Assembly (NCBI RefSeq): GCF_036206005.1
Contig: NZ_CP108143.1
Location: 5,547,501 to 5,611,500, forward strand
From: Streptomyces sp. NBC_00178
GTDB lineage: Bacteria; Actinomycetota; Actinomycetes; Streptomycetales; Streptomycetaceae
Length of the DNA stretch: 64,000 nucleotides
Direction of reading: 5' to 3'
In this document: piece after piece, positions 51,853-60,406 of the stretch
How positions within the stretch are numbered: position 1 is the first letter of the stretch
How the letters are laid out: every line of letters starts with the position of its first letter
The notes under the pieces: model-generated
Seen by the model: only the letters and a program-made list of their open reading frames with translations
What the model was told of the DNA's origin: nothing
The model's database searches: none
Made by a program: the position numbers and the translations under genes

Positions 51853-53901
51853 GTGTCCAAACTGACCGACGTGCCCAAACGGATCCTGATCGGCCGGGCG
51901 CTGCGCAGCGACAAGCTGGGGGAGACCCTCCTCCCCAAGCGCATCGCGCTCCCCGTCTTCGCGTCCGACCCGCTGTCCTCCGTCGCGTACGCACCCGGAG
52001 AAGTCCTCCTGGTGCTGTCCATCGCGGGCGTGTCGGCGTACCACTTCAGCCCGTGGATCGCGGTCGCCGTCGTGGTCCTGATGTTCACGGTCGTCGCCTC
52101 GTACCGGCAGAACGTCCGCGCCTACCCGAGCGGCGGCGGCGACTACGAGGTCGCCAACACCAACCTCGGGCCCAAGGCCGGACTGACCGTCGCGAGCGCG
52201 CTGCTCGTCGACTACGTCCTCACGGTCGCCGTGTCGATCTCCTCGGGCGTCGAGAACCTCGGTTCCGCGATCCCCTTCGTGATCGAGCACAAGACGTTCT
52301 GCGCCATCGGGGCCATCGTCCTGCTCACCCTGATGAACCTGCGCGGGGTCAGGGAGTCCGGCAAGCTCTTCGCCATCCCGACGTACCTGTTCGTGGCGGG
52401 CGTCTTCATCATGATCATCTGGGGTGCGTTCCGGGGGCTGGCCCTCGGCGACACCATGCACGCGCCCACCTCGGACTACACGATCAAGCCCGAGCACCAG
52501 GGGCTCGCCGGCTTCGCACTCGTCTTCCTGCTGCTGCGCGCCTTCTCCTCGGGCTGCGCGGCCCTCACCGGCGTCGAGGCGATCAGCAACGGCGTCCCGG
52601 CCTTCCGCAAGCCCAAGAGCAAGAACGCCGCGACGACCCTCGCGGCGATGGGCCTCCTGGCCGTCACCATGTTCTGCGGCATCATCGGCCTCGCCATGGC
52701 CACCGATGTGAAGCTCGCCGAGAACCCGGCGAAGGACCTGATCCACAACGGCTCACCGGTCGGCGCGGGCTTCACCCAGGACCCCGTCATCTCCCAGGTC
52801 GCGGCGGCGGTCTTCGGCGAGGGCACCTTCTTCTTCGTCTTCCTCGCGGCGGCCACCGCCCTCGTGCTCTTCCTCGCAGCCAACACCGCCTACAACGGCT
52901 TCCCGCTGCTCGGCTCGATCCTCGCCCAGGACCGCTACCTGCCGCGCCAGCTCCACACCCGCGGCGACCGCCTGGCCTTCTCCAACGGCATCGTGCTGCT
53001 GGCCGGAGCCGCGATCCTGCTGGTCTGGATCTACGGGGCGGACTCGACCCGGCTCATCCAGCTCTACATCGTCGGCGTCTTCGTCTCCTTCACCCTCAGC
53101 CAGACCGGCATGGTCCGGCACTGGAACCGCCACCTGCGCACCGAGACGGACGCGGCGACGCGCCGCCACATGATCCGCTCCCGGGCGATCAACACCTTCG
53201 GCGCGTTCTTCACCGGCCTGGTCCTAGTCGTCGTGCTGGCCACCAAGTTCACCCACGGAGCGTGGGTCGCGCTGCTCGGCATGGTCATCTTCTTCGGCAC
53301 GATGACGGCGATCCGCAAGCACTACGACCGCGTCGCCGAGGAGATCTCCGCCGACGAGGCTCCCTCCGACGACACCATCAGGCCCTCGCGGGTCCACTCC
53401 ATCGTCCTGGTCTCCAAGCTCCACCGGCCCACGCTGCGCGCCCTGGCCTACGCCAAGCTGGTGCGCTCCGACCAGTTGGAGGCGCTGTCCATCAGCGTCG
53501 ACCACGACGAGACGAAGGCGCTGAAGGCGGACTGGGAACGCCGGGGCATCGACATCCCGCTCAAGATCCTCGACTCGCCGTACCGCGAGGTGACCCGGCC
53601 GGTCATCGACTACGTCAAGAGCCTGCGCAAGGACCGGCCGCGCGACGTGATCAGCGTCTACATCCCCGAATACGTGGTCGGCCACTGGTACGAGCACCTG
53701 CTCCACAACCAGAGCGCGCTGCGGCTGAAGGGCCGGCTGCTGTTCACACCGGGCGTGATGGTGACCTCGGTGCCGTACCAGCTGGAGTCCTCCGAGGCCG
53801 CGAAGCTGCGTGCCAGGAAGCGCGCGGACTGGACGGCACCCGGCTCGGTCCGGCGCGGACCGGTGGAACGGCGGCACAAGGAGCACAGCAGCAAGGGGTG
53901 A
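51853..53901 (+). CDS. APC-superfamily permease, KimA-like (probable potassium importer)
   Basis: A 682-residue permease with about 12 membrane helices (about 45-490) and a 190-residue cytoplasmic domain. The N-terminus SSVAYAPGEVLLVLS, the segment YRQNVRAYPSGGGDYEVA and LLVDYVLTVAVSISSG closely follow my memory of B. subtilis KimA, a high-affinity potassium transporter. Annotation as a generic amino-acid permease is common for this family. It diverges from two TrkA-type RCK genes and lies 3 kb from kdpDE, which strengthens a potassium role. GTG 51853 is chosen at the conserved start (SKLTDVPKRILIGR). Confidence 0.85.
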   Translation: MSKLTDVPKRILIGRALRSDKLGETLLPKRIALPVFASDPLSSVAYAPGEVLLVLSIAGVSAYHFSPWIAVAVVVLMFTVVASYRQNVRAYPSGGGDYEVANTNLGPKAGLTVASALLVDYVLTVAVSISSGVENLGSAIPFVIEHKTFCAIGAIVLLTLMNLRGVRESGKLFAIPTYLFVAGVFIMIIWGAFRGLALGDTMHAPTSDYTIKPEHQGLAGFALVFLLLRAFSSGCAALTGVEAISNGVPAFRKPKSKNAATTLAAMGLLAVTMFCGIIGLAMATDVKLAENPAKDLIHNGSPVGAGFTQDPVISQVAAAVFGEGTFFFVFLAAATALVLFLAANTAYNGFPLLGSILAQDRYLPRQLHTRGDRLAFSNGIVLLAGAAILLVWIYGADSTRLIQLYIVGVFVSFTLSQTGMVRHWNRHLRTETDAATRRHMIRSRAINTFGAFFTGLVLVVVLATKFTHGAWVALLGMVIFFGTMTAIRKHYDRVAEEISADEAPSDDTIRPSRVHSIVLVSKLHRPTLRALAYAKLVRSDQLEALSISVDHDETKALKADWERRGIDIPLKILDSPYREVTRPVIDYVKSLRKDRPRDVISVYIPEYVVGHWYEHLLHNQSALRLKGRLLFTPGVMVTSVPYQLESSEAAKLRARKRADWTAPGSVRRGPVERRHKEHSSKG

Positions 53902-54195
53902 GCCGGGCGGCGGGGCGGTGCCGTGCCGGACCGCGCGTTCCGAGCTGGCCGGTGTCCGGGGGAGCACCCGGGGGATGTCCGGGGATGTCCGGGGGACGGT
54001 GTGTCCTGAGCGCCCGGCTCCCAGGGGGAGGCGGTGTGCGGTGAACGGCCGGCTCCGGGCGGACCGTGTGTGGTGAACGGCCGGCTCCGGCCCACGTAGA
54101 CTGGTGGGCTGTTGTCCGGCCGTCGCCGTTTCCCGCATCCGGACCCCGGACCTTCACCTCGTACCACTCTTCCCGATCTCTGGAGCCACCCCCTC
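53902..54195. other. Intergenic region with a 26-bp direct repeat
   Basis: Between the permease and methyltransferase genes. Near-identical 26-bp segments, each containing GGTGAACGGCCGGCTCCGG, start at 54034 and 54066 (32-bp period). GATGTCCGGGG is also repeated around 53972-53992. The downstream copy is followed by TAGACT, a possible -10 element for the methyltransferase gene. No gene is visible. Confidence 0.55.
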
Positions 54196-55554
54196 ATGCA
54201 GAACGAATCCACGTCCTCGCAGCCCGGGGAGCAGCAGGCCGGAGAGTCCCTGATCGGCCGGGAGTACGAGGTCGAGGTCGGCCCCGTCGCCCACGGCGGT
54301 CACTGCATCGCCCGCACCGACGAGGGCCAGGTCCTCTTCGTGCGCCACACCCTGCCCGGCGAGAAGGTCATCGCCCGGATCACCGAGGGCGACAGCGACT
54401 CCCGCTTCCTGCGCGCCGACGCGGTCACGGTCGTCGAGGCGTCCAAGGACCGGGTCGAGGCCCCCTGCCCCTACGCCGGCCCCGGCAAGTGCGGCGGCTG
54501 CGACTGGCAGCACGCCAAGCCCGGCGCACAGCGCCGTCTCAAGGGCGAGGTCATCGCCGAGCAGCTCCAGCGCCTCGCGGGCCTCACACCCGAGGAGGCC
54601 GGCTGGGACGGCACGGTCATGCCGGCCGAGGGCGACAAGCTCCCGCCGGGCCAGGTCCCGGCCTGGCGCACGCGGGTGCAGTACGCCGTCGACGCCGACG
54701 GCCTCGTCGGACTCCGCAAGCACCGCTCGCACGAGGTCCAGCCGGTCGACCACTGCATGATCGCCGCCCCCGGCGTCTCCGAGCTCGGCATCGAGAAGCA
54801 GGACTGGCCGCAGATGGCGACGGTCGAGGCCATCTCCGCCACCGGCTCCCACGACCGCCAGGTCATCCTGACCCCGCGCGAGGGCGGCCGGCTCCCGCTG
54901 GTCGAGCTGGACAAGCCCGTGTCCGTGATGCGGGTGGACGAGAAGGACGGCGGCGTCCACCGCGTCCACGGCCGCGCCTTCGTGCGCGAGCGGGCCGACG
55001 ACCGTACGTACCGCGTCGGCTCCGGCGGATTCTGGCAGGTGCACCCGCAGGCGGCCGACACCCTGGTGCGCGCGGTCATGCAGGGCCTGCTGCCCCGCAA
55101 GAACGACACGGCCCTGGACCTCTACTGCGGCGTCGGCCTGTTCGCCGGCGCCATCGGGCAGCGGATCGGCGAGAAGGGCGCGGTGCTCGGCATCGAGTCC
55201 GGCAAGCGCGCGGTCGAGGACGCCCGCCACAACCTCAAGGACCTGGACCGGGTCCGCATCGAGCACGGCAAGGTCGACCAGGTCCTGCCGCGCACGGGCA
55301 TCACGGAGTGCGACCTGATCGTCCTGGACCCGCCGCGCGCCGGCGCCGGCAAGGCCACGGTCAAGCAACTGGTCGCCCTCGGCGCCCGCCGCATCGCGTA
55401 CGTGGCGTGCGACCCGGCGGCGCTGGCGCGTGACATCGCGTACTTCCGGGAGGGCGGGTACAAGGTGCGGACGCTGCGGGCGTTCGACCTGTTCCCGATG
55501 ACGCATCATGTGGAATGCGTGGCGATTCTGGAGCCTGCGGACAAGGGCGCCTGA
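54196..55554 (+). CDS. TrmA/RlmD-family RNA uridine methyltransferase
   Basis: A 452-residue SAM-dependent enzyme that methylates C5 of a uridine in tRNA or rRNA. A TRAM RNA-binding domain (about 18-80) is followed by iron-sulfur cysteines C91, C99 and C102 (CPYAGPGKCGGCDWQH) with a fourth in DHCMIA. The SAM fold has LDLYCGVGLFAGAIG; LDPPRAGAGK and the catalytic cysteine in VACDPAALARD complete the active site. ATG 54196 is chosen as the start of the conserved part; 54112 is an in-frame alternative. A decayed second copy of its last 20 codons lies 3 kb downstream, at 58.55 kb. Confidence 0.93.
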   Translation: MQNESTSSQPGEQQAGESLIGREYEVEVGPVAHGGHCIARTDEGQVLFVRHTLPGEKVIARITEGDSDSRFLRADAVTVVEASKDRVEAPCPYAGPGKCGGCDWQHAKPGAQRRLKGEVIAEQLQRLAGLTPEEAGWDGTVMPAEGDKLPPGQVPAWRTRVQYAVDADGLVGLRKHRSHEVQPVDHCMIAAPGVSELGIEKQDWPQMATVEAISATGSHDRQVILTPREGGRLPLVELDKPVSVMRVDEKDGGVHRVHGRAFVRERADDRTYRVGSGGFWQVHPQAADTLVRAVMQGLLPRKNDTALDLYCGVGLFAGAIGQRIGEKGAVLGIESGKRAVEDARHNLKDLDRVRIEHGKVDQVLPRTGITECDLIVLDPPRAGAGKATVKQLVALGARRIAYVACDPAALARDIAYFREGGYKVRTLRAFDLFPMTHHVECVAILEPADKGA

Positions 55555-56065
55555 CCTGCGGTTTTATGCTTCGGGTGGTTCGCTCGACCTGTTTCTTCCG
55601 TGCAGCGGGTCGAGCGAACAGATCGCTCCTTGAAGGGTGCCTGACCTGCGAATTCATCAGGAAGTCGCTCGCAGCTGCGACGCTCTCGGGAGCGTGTTCG
55701 GAGATTCTTGACGCCGTATGACGCTCGAATCGGGAGTATTACCCTCATGGACCTCTCCGGCTGGGTGGGCAGGACCACCTCGATGTACAGGTCATGTCCA
55801 AGCGTCTTTCGGCCCGGTTCCCCGTTTCCTGACGTTCGACGAGGTGAGGCTCGGGCACGCGCGCGCCCGGGCCTCACTCCTGCTCAGGTCAGGCCGGAAC
55901 CGGGTGGTAGCCGCGGACCAGGCCCCGTGCTGCGGCAACTCCACGAAGTGCGGGTGGCCCTGCGACTCGTGCAGCGATTCCCTCGTAGGTGTATAGGCGA
56001 AGCCGCAGGTGTTGGTGAGGGCGCCGACCGAGTCGTAGACGAAGTCTTCGGCGGCTGCATAGCGA
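55555..56065. other. Non-coding junction of the accessory region
   Basis: About 500 bp between the methyltransferase gene and the IS256 remnant. TGACCTGCG occurs at 55553 (just after the methyltransferase stop) and again at 55642. A hairpin-bearing repeat lies at 55822-55869. No frame here has family features; the minus-strand frame that continues past the transposase remnant (reading YDSVGALTNTCGFAYTP) is unidentified. Confidence 0.55.
55822..55869. repeat. Dispersed repeat, copy 1 (25 bp identical plus hairpin)
   Basis: The 25 bases 55822-55846, beginning CCGTTTCCTGACGTTCGACG, recur identically and in the same orientation at 60999-61023. A palindrome of the form CGGGCACGCGCGNGCCCG follows each copy (here 55852-55869). 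The copies flank the 5.2-kb accessory segment. Confidence 0.8.
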
Positions 56066-56069
56066 AAGG

Positions 56070-56939
56070 AGTTCCGCAGCAGGTGGACCACGCAGGTCTG
56101 CACAATGGTGCGGGGCCAGACGGTCTCGACGGCGTCGGGAAGGCCCTTGAGCTCGTCGCAGGCGAGCATGAGGACGTCGTTCACGCCGCGGTTCTTGATC
56201 GCGGTGAGGATATGCATCCAGTGCTTGGCGCCCTCGCTGCCGTCACCGGCCCACCAGCCCGAGGACGTCCCGCCGGCCCTCGGCCGTGACCGCCAGTGCC
56301 ACATAGATGGGCCGGTTGACGACCGCACCGTCGCGGATCTTCACCAGGATCGCGTCGATGAGCACCACCGGATAGACCGCGTCCAGGGGCCGGTTCTGCC
56401 ATTCGGCCATGCCCTCGATGACCTTGTCCGTGATCGTGGAGATCGTCTGACCGGATACGACGGCGCCATAGACCTCGGCCAGGTGGGCCTGGACCCCGCC
56501 GGTCGTCAGACCCTACGCCTCAAGGGAGACGACCATCTCGTCCACGCCGGACAGACGCTTTTGCCGCTTCTTGACGATCTTCGGTTCAAAACTGCCCTCC
56601 CGGTCCAGGGGCACGGTTATCTCCACCGGGCCGACATCGGTCAGCAGGGTCTTGGACCGGGTGCCGTTACGTGAGTTGCCGCCGTTCTTCCCCGCCGGAT
56701 CGTGCTTGTCATAGCCGAGGTGGTCGGCGATCTCGCCCTCGAGTGCGGACTGCAGGAGCCGCTTCGTCAGCTGCTGGAGCAGCCGACCTCTCGCCGGTCA
56801 GCTGCATGCCCTCGGCCTGAGCCCGGCCCACCAGCTCGTCAATCAGCCGGTCGTCCACAGACTTCGCCGGCACCGCCTCGGACGGCTCTACGGACTCGGC
56901 CTCTGTCACGTTGCTGCTGGTCATCGATGCATCTTCCAT
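56070..56939 (-). mobile_element. IS256-family transposase remnant, frameshifted and truncated
   Basis: Minus-strand fragments match the N-terminal two thirds of an IS256/mutator transposase: LIDELVGRAQAEGMQLTGE, then KRQKRLSGVDEMVVSLEA, GGVQAHLAEVYGAVVSG, GAKHWMHILTAIKNRGVNDV and ETVWPRTIVQTCVVHLLRNS. An extra base near 56792 shifts the frame, a TAG interrupts at about 56517, and an extra base near 56262 shifts it again (LGLVGR in place of LGLWAG). Similarity stops after RNSFRYAA near 56065, so the C-terminus with the last catalytic acid is missing. I see no terminal inverted repeats. It is dead. Confidence 0.88.
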
Positions 56940-57151
56940 GATCAGGAGTTACACCGAACGTTTTACAGTCCCGGCAATCACGGCGTACGGAGAGTCGGGT
57001 ATCAAGGGCGACTCCGGCGCGCAGGCGCTCGGTGGCAAACCGATGGATCCCGGCGGGCCGGTTACCCATGAGGACATCGTGGAGGGCAGGATTCCAACCG
57101 ATGGCAGCTACTTGGCCCCAGCACAGCAAATCACATGAGGCAGGAATGGCC

Positions 57152-57901
57152 ATGAAATTGTCGTTCGACGGGGGCTGGTGTGCGACGGTGACGGACGATC
57201 CGCTGCACATCACCCCTCGCTTCACGGGCGACTCCCTGGATGTGGCTCAGTACGTGGACGTGAAGGAGCGTGAGCGGTTTCTCTCGCACACCTTCGGTAG
57301 TCAGGACTGGCTGTGGGACGCCCCCGACGTCCTCCGGTTCGATCCGGACAGCCGGGAACTGGCCGTGACCGAATTCCGGATGCCGTATGTGTCCGCGAAC
57401 GCCGAGACCGTGCCTCACGTTCCCGTCATGCCCGAGGTTCGCCCGGGCGGGCTCCGTGCGGACGAGGTCCGGGACTTCCGCCACGAGATGTGTACGGTGC
57501 TGTGTCGGGCTCCCGGCGATGCCGTGCTGGCCTGCTTTCGTGACCTCGATGTCCTCGATAGACCCCTGGATGCCTGTGTCGGCATCGCACCCGACGTGGC
57601 GCTTCTCGTCCAGGACGGTACCGTCGTCGGCTGGAGCATTACCGACCCCGCGCGGTACCTCACCGCTGCGCACACCGCTCCCGACTCGGGTTCGCCTTCT
57701 GCGGCCACGCGTCGTCTGCTCACTGAATGCCTGGACCTGGTCACCTCGCCGTTGGTCGACGACGTGGTGGACGGTGAACCGGCCGCGCTGACCCGCCTCC
57801 GAGCCGCCGACGAGACCCTCCGAGCCCAGCACGAAGACCGGCACCGGGCTGACGCCCTGCTCGCCTTGATCGCCACTTACGTGGACGATTACGCAATGTG
57901 A
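57152..57901 (+). CDS. Unknown protein, first of a tandem pair in the accessory region
   Basis: 249 residues, soluble, no signal peptide. It starts MKLSFDGGWCATVTDDPLH and contains WLWDAPDVLRFD and a C-terminal acidic helix, RADALLALIATYVDDYAM. I do not recognise a family. GAGGCAGGA before ATG 57152 is a good ribosome-binding site (ATG 57146 is possible). A truncated second copy follows 43 bp later. Position between an IS256 remnant and a toxin/immunity remnant, and duplication, are typical of immunity-type genes in polymorphic toxin loci; that is inference only. Confidence 0.65.
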   Translation: MKLSFDGGWCATVTDDPLHITPRFTGDSLDVAQYVDVKERERFLSHTFGSQDWLWDAPDVLRFDPDSRELAVTEFRMPYVSANAETVPHVPVMPEVRPGGLRADEVRDFRHEMCTVLCRAPGDAVLACFRDLDVLDRPLDACVGIAPDVALLVQDGTVVGWSITDPARYLTAAHTAPDSGSPSAATRRLLTECLDLVTSPLVDDVVDGEPAALTRLRAADETLRAQHEDRHRADALLALIATYVDDYAM

Positions 57902-57944
57902 AGGTGAACCGGCCAGCGGTGGATGGTTCGTACGGTGACGAGCG

Positions 57945-58333
57945 ATGAGACTCGCCCTCCACGGCGACGGGAGTGCGACGGTGAAGGGCAATCCCCTATT
58001 CATCTGTCCGCGCTTCGACTTCCGGGACTTTCTCGTACGCGTAGCGAAGTATTCGAACGTGGAGGAACGCGTCGCGGTCCTTTTGGACACCTTCGGCAGT
58101 GTGCCGTGGCTCTGGGACACGCCTGACGAGCTCCGGTTCGATTGCAAGGACCGGGAGTTGGTCGGCGCCGAGTTCCAGGTCGCCGGTGAGGCCGCCGACC
58201 CCGAGGACTCCGCCCACCTGTCTGCGGCGCCCGCCGTCCACCCGGGCGGACTTCGCGCCGAAAGGACCGGAACCGGGCTGACGCGCTCCTCGCTTTGATC
58301 GGCGAACTGGTCGAGGAGTACGGGAGCCGGTGA
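57945..58333 (+). pseudogene. Truncated tandem copy of the preceding unknown gene
   Basis: It begins MRLALHGDGSATVKGNPLF and shares WLWDTPDELRFD and PAVHPGGLRA with the upstream gene. At about 58258 it jumps to the C-terminal end of the family: the other frame reads DRNRADALLALIGELVEEYG to a TGA at 58331-58333, matching DRHRADALLALIATYVDDYA of the first copy. About 125 codons have therefore been lost with a frame change; the in-frame product ends after 117 residues at 58298. Confidence 0.75.
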
Positions 58334-59177
58334 CGGTCGACTGCCAGGCATGCGGGGCGTTGTCCGAGCTTGCCGTGCCGTGTTGCGTGCGGGTGGCCCT
58401 GTCCGGTCGCTGGTGGGCGAGCGCAGCTGCGGACGGGGGCTCCACGACACGGCGGCCATGAGGCTCATTTGACGCTCCATGCCCTGAAAGCCCATCTGGA
58501 GAGCCGGGGAAACCTATCTGACCTGCCGTACCTCTCACATCGGCTATCGTTGACGTCTTCCCGATGACGCACCCTGTGGAGCGCGTAGCGATTCTGGAGC
58601 CCGCCGAAAGGGTGCCTGACCTGCAGTTCCCCGGGGTTCTCAGGCATGGCCCAATGCGCTCGACATGTTTCCCCCTGGACACGACGTGAAGTGCGCGGCA
58701 TTCCAGGAAGACTGCTCTGACCTGCGGTTTCGATCAAGAGTGCAGGCGGCAAGAAGTCTGCGGCGGCCTTCGTCGGGAATGGTGCGCGACGGGCTTGACG
58801 CTCATCTGACGTTCGTTCTTATGGTGCGTCAGGTGAGCCTCGAACCGACGGCGTAACACCGGGCGTCGCCTCATCAGGGAGGGCTGCGGGCACCGGTCGG
58901 TCCGGACCTTCAGGCGGGGTCTCGCGAGGGCTCGGTCCTTCGATGCTCGCGCCTTCCTGCGGCTGTGGCGCGCCCATCCCTCGACCGTCCAGCCGGATCA
59001 GACGCCGGACAGCGTCACCGCCAGTGACCGGAACCAGGCGCCGTGGGAGAACGGCTCCGGCGGGCCCACCTCCATGCCGGGTTCGGCGGAGGCAGGAAAG
59101 GAAGCGGAAGGGTTCAGGACCAGGGCATCCTCTCAAACGCCTGGTCGGAGCCTGGGCTCGTAGGGGTGATGAGCGGT
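58334..59177. other. Gene-poor stretch of the accessory region
   Basis: No supported gene in about 840 bp. It contains the decayed methyltransferase tail (listed separately) and two further TGACCTGC copies (about 58518 and 58719). A minus-strand frame at 58819-59136 with a Pro-rich ending is open but has no recognisable features. Confidence 0.5.
58552..58624 (+). repeat. Decayed duplicate of the methyltransferase gene 3' end
   Basis: Bases 58552-58624 align with about 55486-55559, the last codons and stop region of the methyltransferase gene. In translation FPMTHPVERVAILEPAE here corresponds to FPMTHHVECVAILEPAD there, and both are followed by GCCTGACCTGC. Identity is roughly 80 percent by eye. 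It may mark an old insertion by site-specific or homologous recombination at that gene's 3' end. Confidence 0.7.
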
Positions 59178-59722
59178 TCAGTAGTCGGAGAAGTTCCAGA
59201 ACATGCCGACCTCGGTGTCCGAGACGACGATCAGACCGTAGTCCTCCGAGTTCACGCTCAGCGGGCTGTACGCCCAGCTCGTCGATGTGAAGTCGAGCGT
59301 CCCGCGCACGTGGCCAGGCTTGTTGATGTTGGTGTGATAGCTGGCGTCGTCCCCGTAACGCGCGAGGATCGTCTTCGTCATTGCCCGGAGTTCCTCCTCG
59401 CCCTCTGCGAAGCGCCTCAGGTTGGACAGGGTGCAGCGGTCGTCCGTGAGGGCAAGGAGCAAGTTCTCGGCGCTGGCCCGGTTGATCTCCTGGAGGCGCC
59501 TCGCGATGTACTCCGGCGGATGAGCGACGAAGGGGTAGGTGGGAGATGCCTCACGCTCCGGGTTCTGAGCCTCGTCGTCGAGACCGGCCCAGCCACGAGG
59601 ATCCGGAACCCGCGCCATCAGCGCGATGACATCCAGGACCCAGTCCTCGTGGCGGCGTACGGGTATGCGTCCTCGTACAGGTGGCGTATAGCGGCTTCCC
59701 AGGACTTCTGGTCGACGGGCAT
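59178..59722 (-). pseudogene. Frameshifted paralogue of the adjacent putative immunity gene
   Basis: From ATG 59722 the frame reads MPVDQKSWEAAIRHLYEDAY and soon hits a stop. A one-base shift near 59655 restores HEDWVLDVIALMARVPDPRG and continues to the TGA at 59178, ending DYGLIVVSDTEVGMFWNF. The restored product of about 180 residues is collinear with the next gene upstream (59818-60387): same start (W-EA---L--D-Y), same DPRGW and same GLI-VS--EVG-FW-F end. It is either a pseudogene or carries a sequencing error. Confidence 0.7.
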
Positions 59723-59817
59723 GCGGCGCCGGCCTTTCTCACAGGCGACAGGGCGGCCTTCGGGCCGGGCTGCGTCGCGTATAGCGCCGTTATGGTCAAC
59801 GGCCCGTGTACGTTTTG

Positions 59818-60387
59818 TCAGTTCGCATTGAACGACCAGAAGACCCCGACTTCGTCCGCGCTCACAGCGATCAGTCCGAGATCCATCACGTAATCGGTGA
59901 AGGCCCTCCCGCCGGCGAGATCGCCGGCGAGGAAGTCCGGCGCGGTGGAGGTCCGGGCCAGGTCGGAGGACGTACGGAAAGCTGCGTCGGCACCAAACCG
60001 GCTGAGCACCATCCGGGCGTCAGCCAGCACATGGTCGTGGTCGGCGCGCGTCCGGACCGGGCAGCCCTCGAAGAACCACTCCTGAGTCAGAGAGGCGAGC
60101 AGCTCGGCGGCGGCGGAGGCCGTGACGGGATGCGTCCACTCGTGCACCTGCTCGGCCGTCAGCGGAAGAAAGGGGAAGGAGGGACGCACGTTCTCGCGTC
60201 CCTCCTTGTCGATCTGCCACTCCAGTGTCTGCCATCCTCGCGGGTCGGTGACCGACCGGTCCATGACGGCCAGGATGTCCCGCCCCCAGTCGTTGTCCCT
60301 TCGGGGCCCGGTCATCGCGAAGGTGTACACGTCGTCGAGGAGCCGTTCCAGCGTGGCTTCCCAGACAGCGCTGTCGATGGGGGTCAT
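59818..60387 (-). CDS. Putative immunity protein for the adjacent RNase A-like toxin remnant
   Basis: A 189-residue soluble protein: MTPIDSAVWEATLERLLDD at the start, SVTDPRGWQTLEW in the middle and DLGLIAVSADEVGVFWSFN at the end. I do not recognise a named family. It starts 20 bp after the end of a decayed toxin tail on the same strand, and a frameshifted paralogue follows 95 bp later; small paralogous genes directly behind a toxin C-terminal domain are typical immunity genes. GGAAGCTGG precedes ATG 60387. It may remain useful as an orphan immunity protein against relatives. Confidence 0.6.
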   Translation of the reverse strand: MTPIDSAVWEATLERLLDDVYTFAMTGPRRDNDWGRDILAVMDRSVTDPRGWQTLEWQIDKEGRENVRPSFPFLPLTAEQVHEWTHPVTASAAAELLASLTQEWFFEGCPVRTRADHDHVLADARMVLSRFGADAAFRTSSDLARTSTAPDFLAGDLAGGRAFTDYVMDLGLIAVSADEVGVFWSFNAN

Positions 60388-60406
60388 CCAGCTTCCGGTC
60401 AGTCGG

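Noticed and set aside
56070..56939. Functional IS256 element
   Set aside because: Two frameshifts, a stop codon and a missing C-terminus; no terminal inverted repeats seen.
58819..59136. 105-residue minus-strand open frame
   Set aside because: No ribosome-binding site, Pro-rich composition and no recognisable domain.
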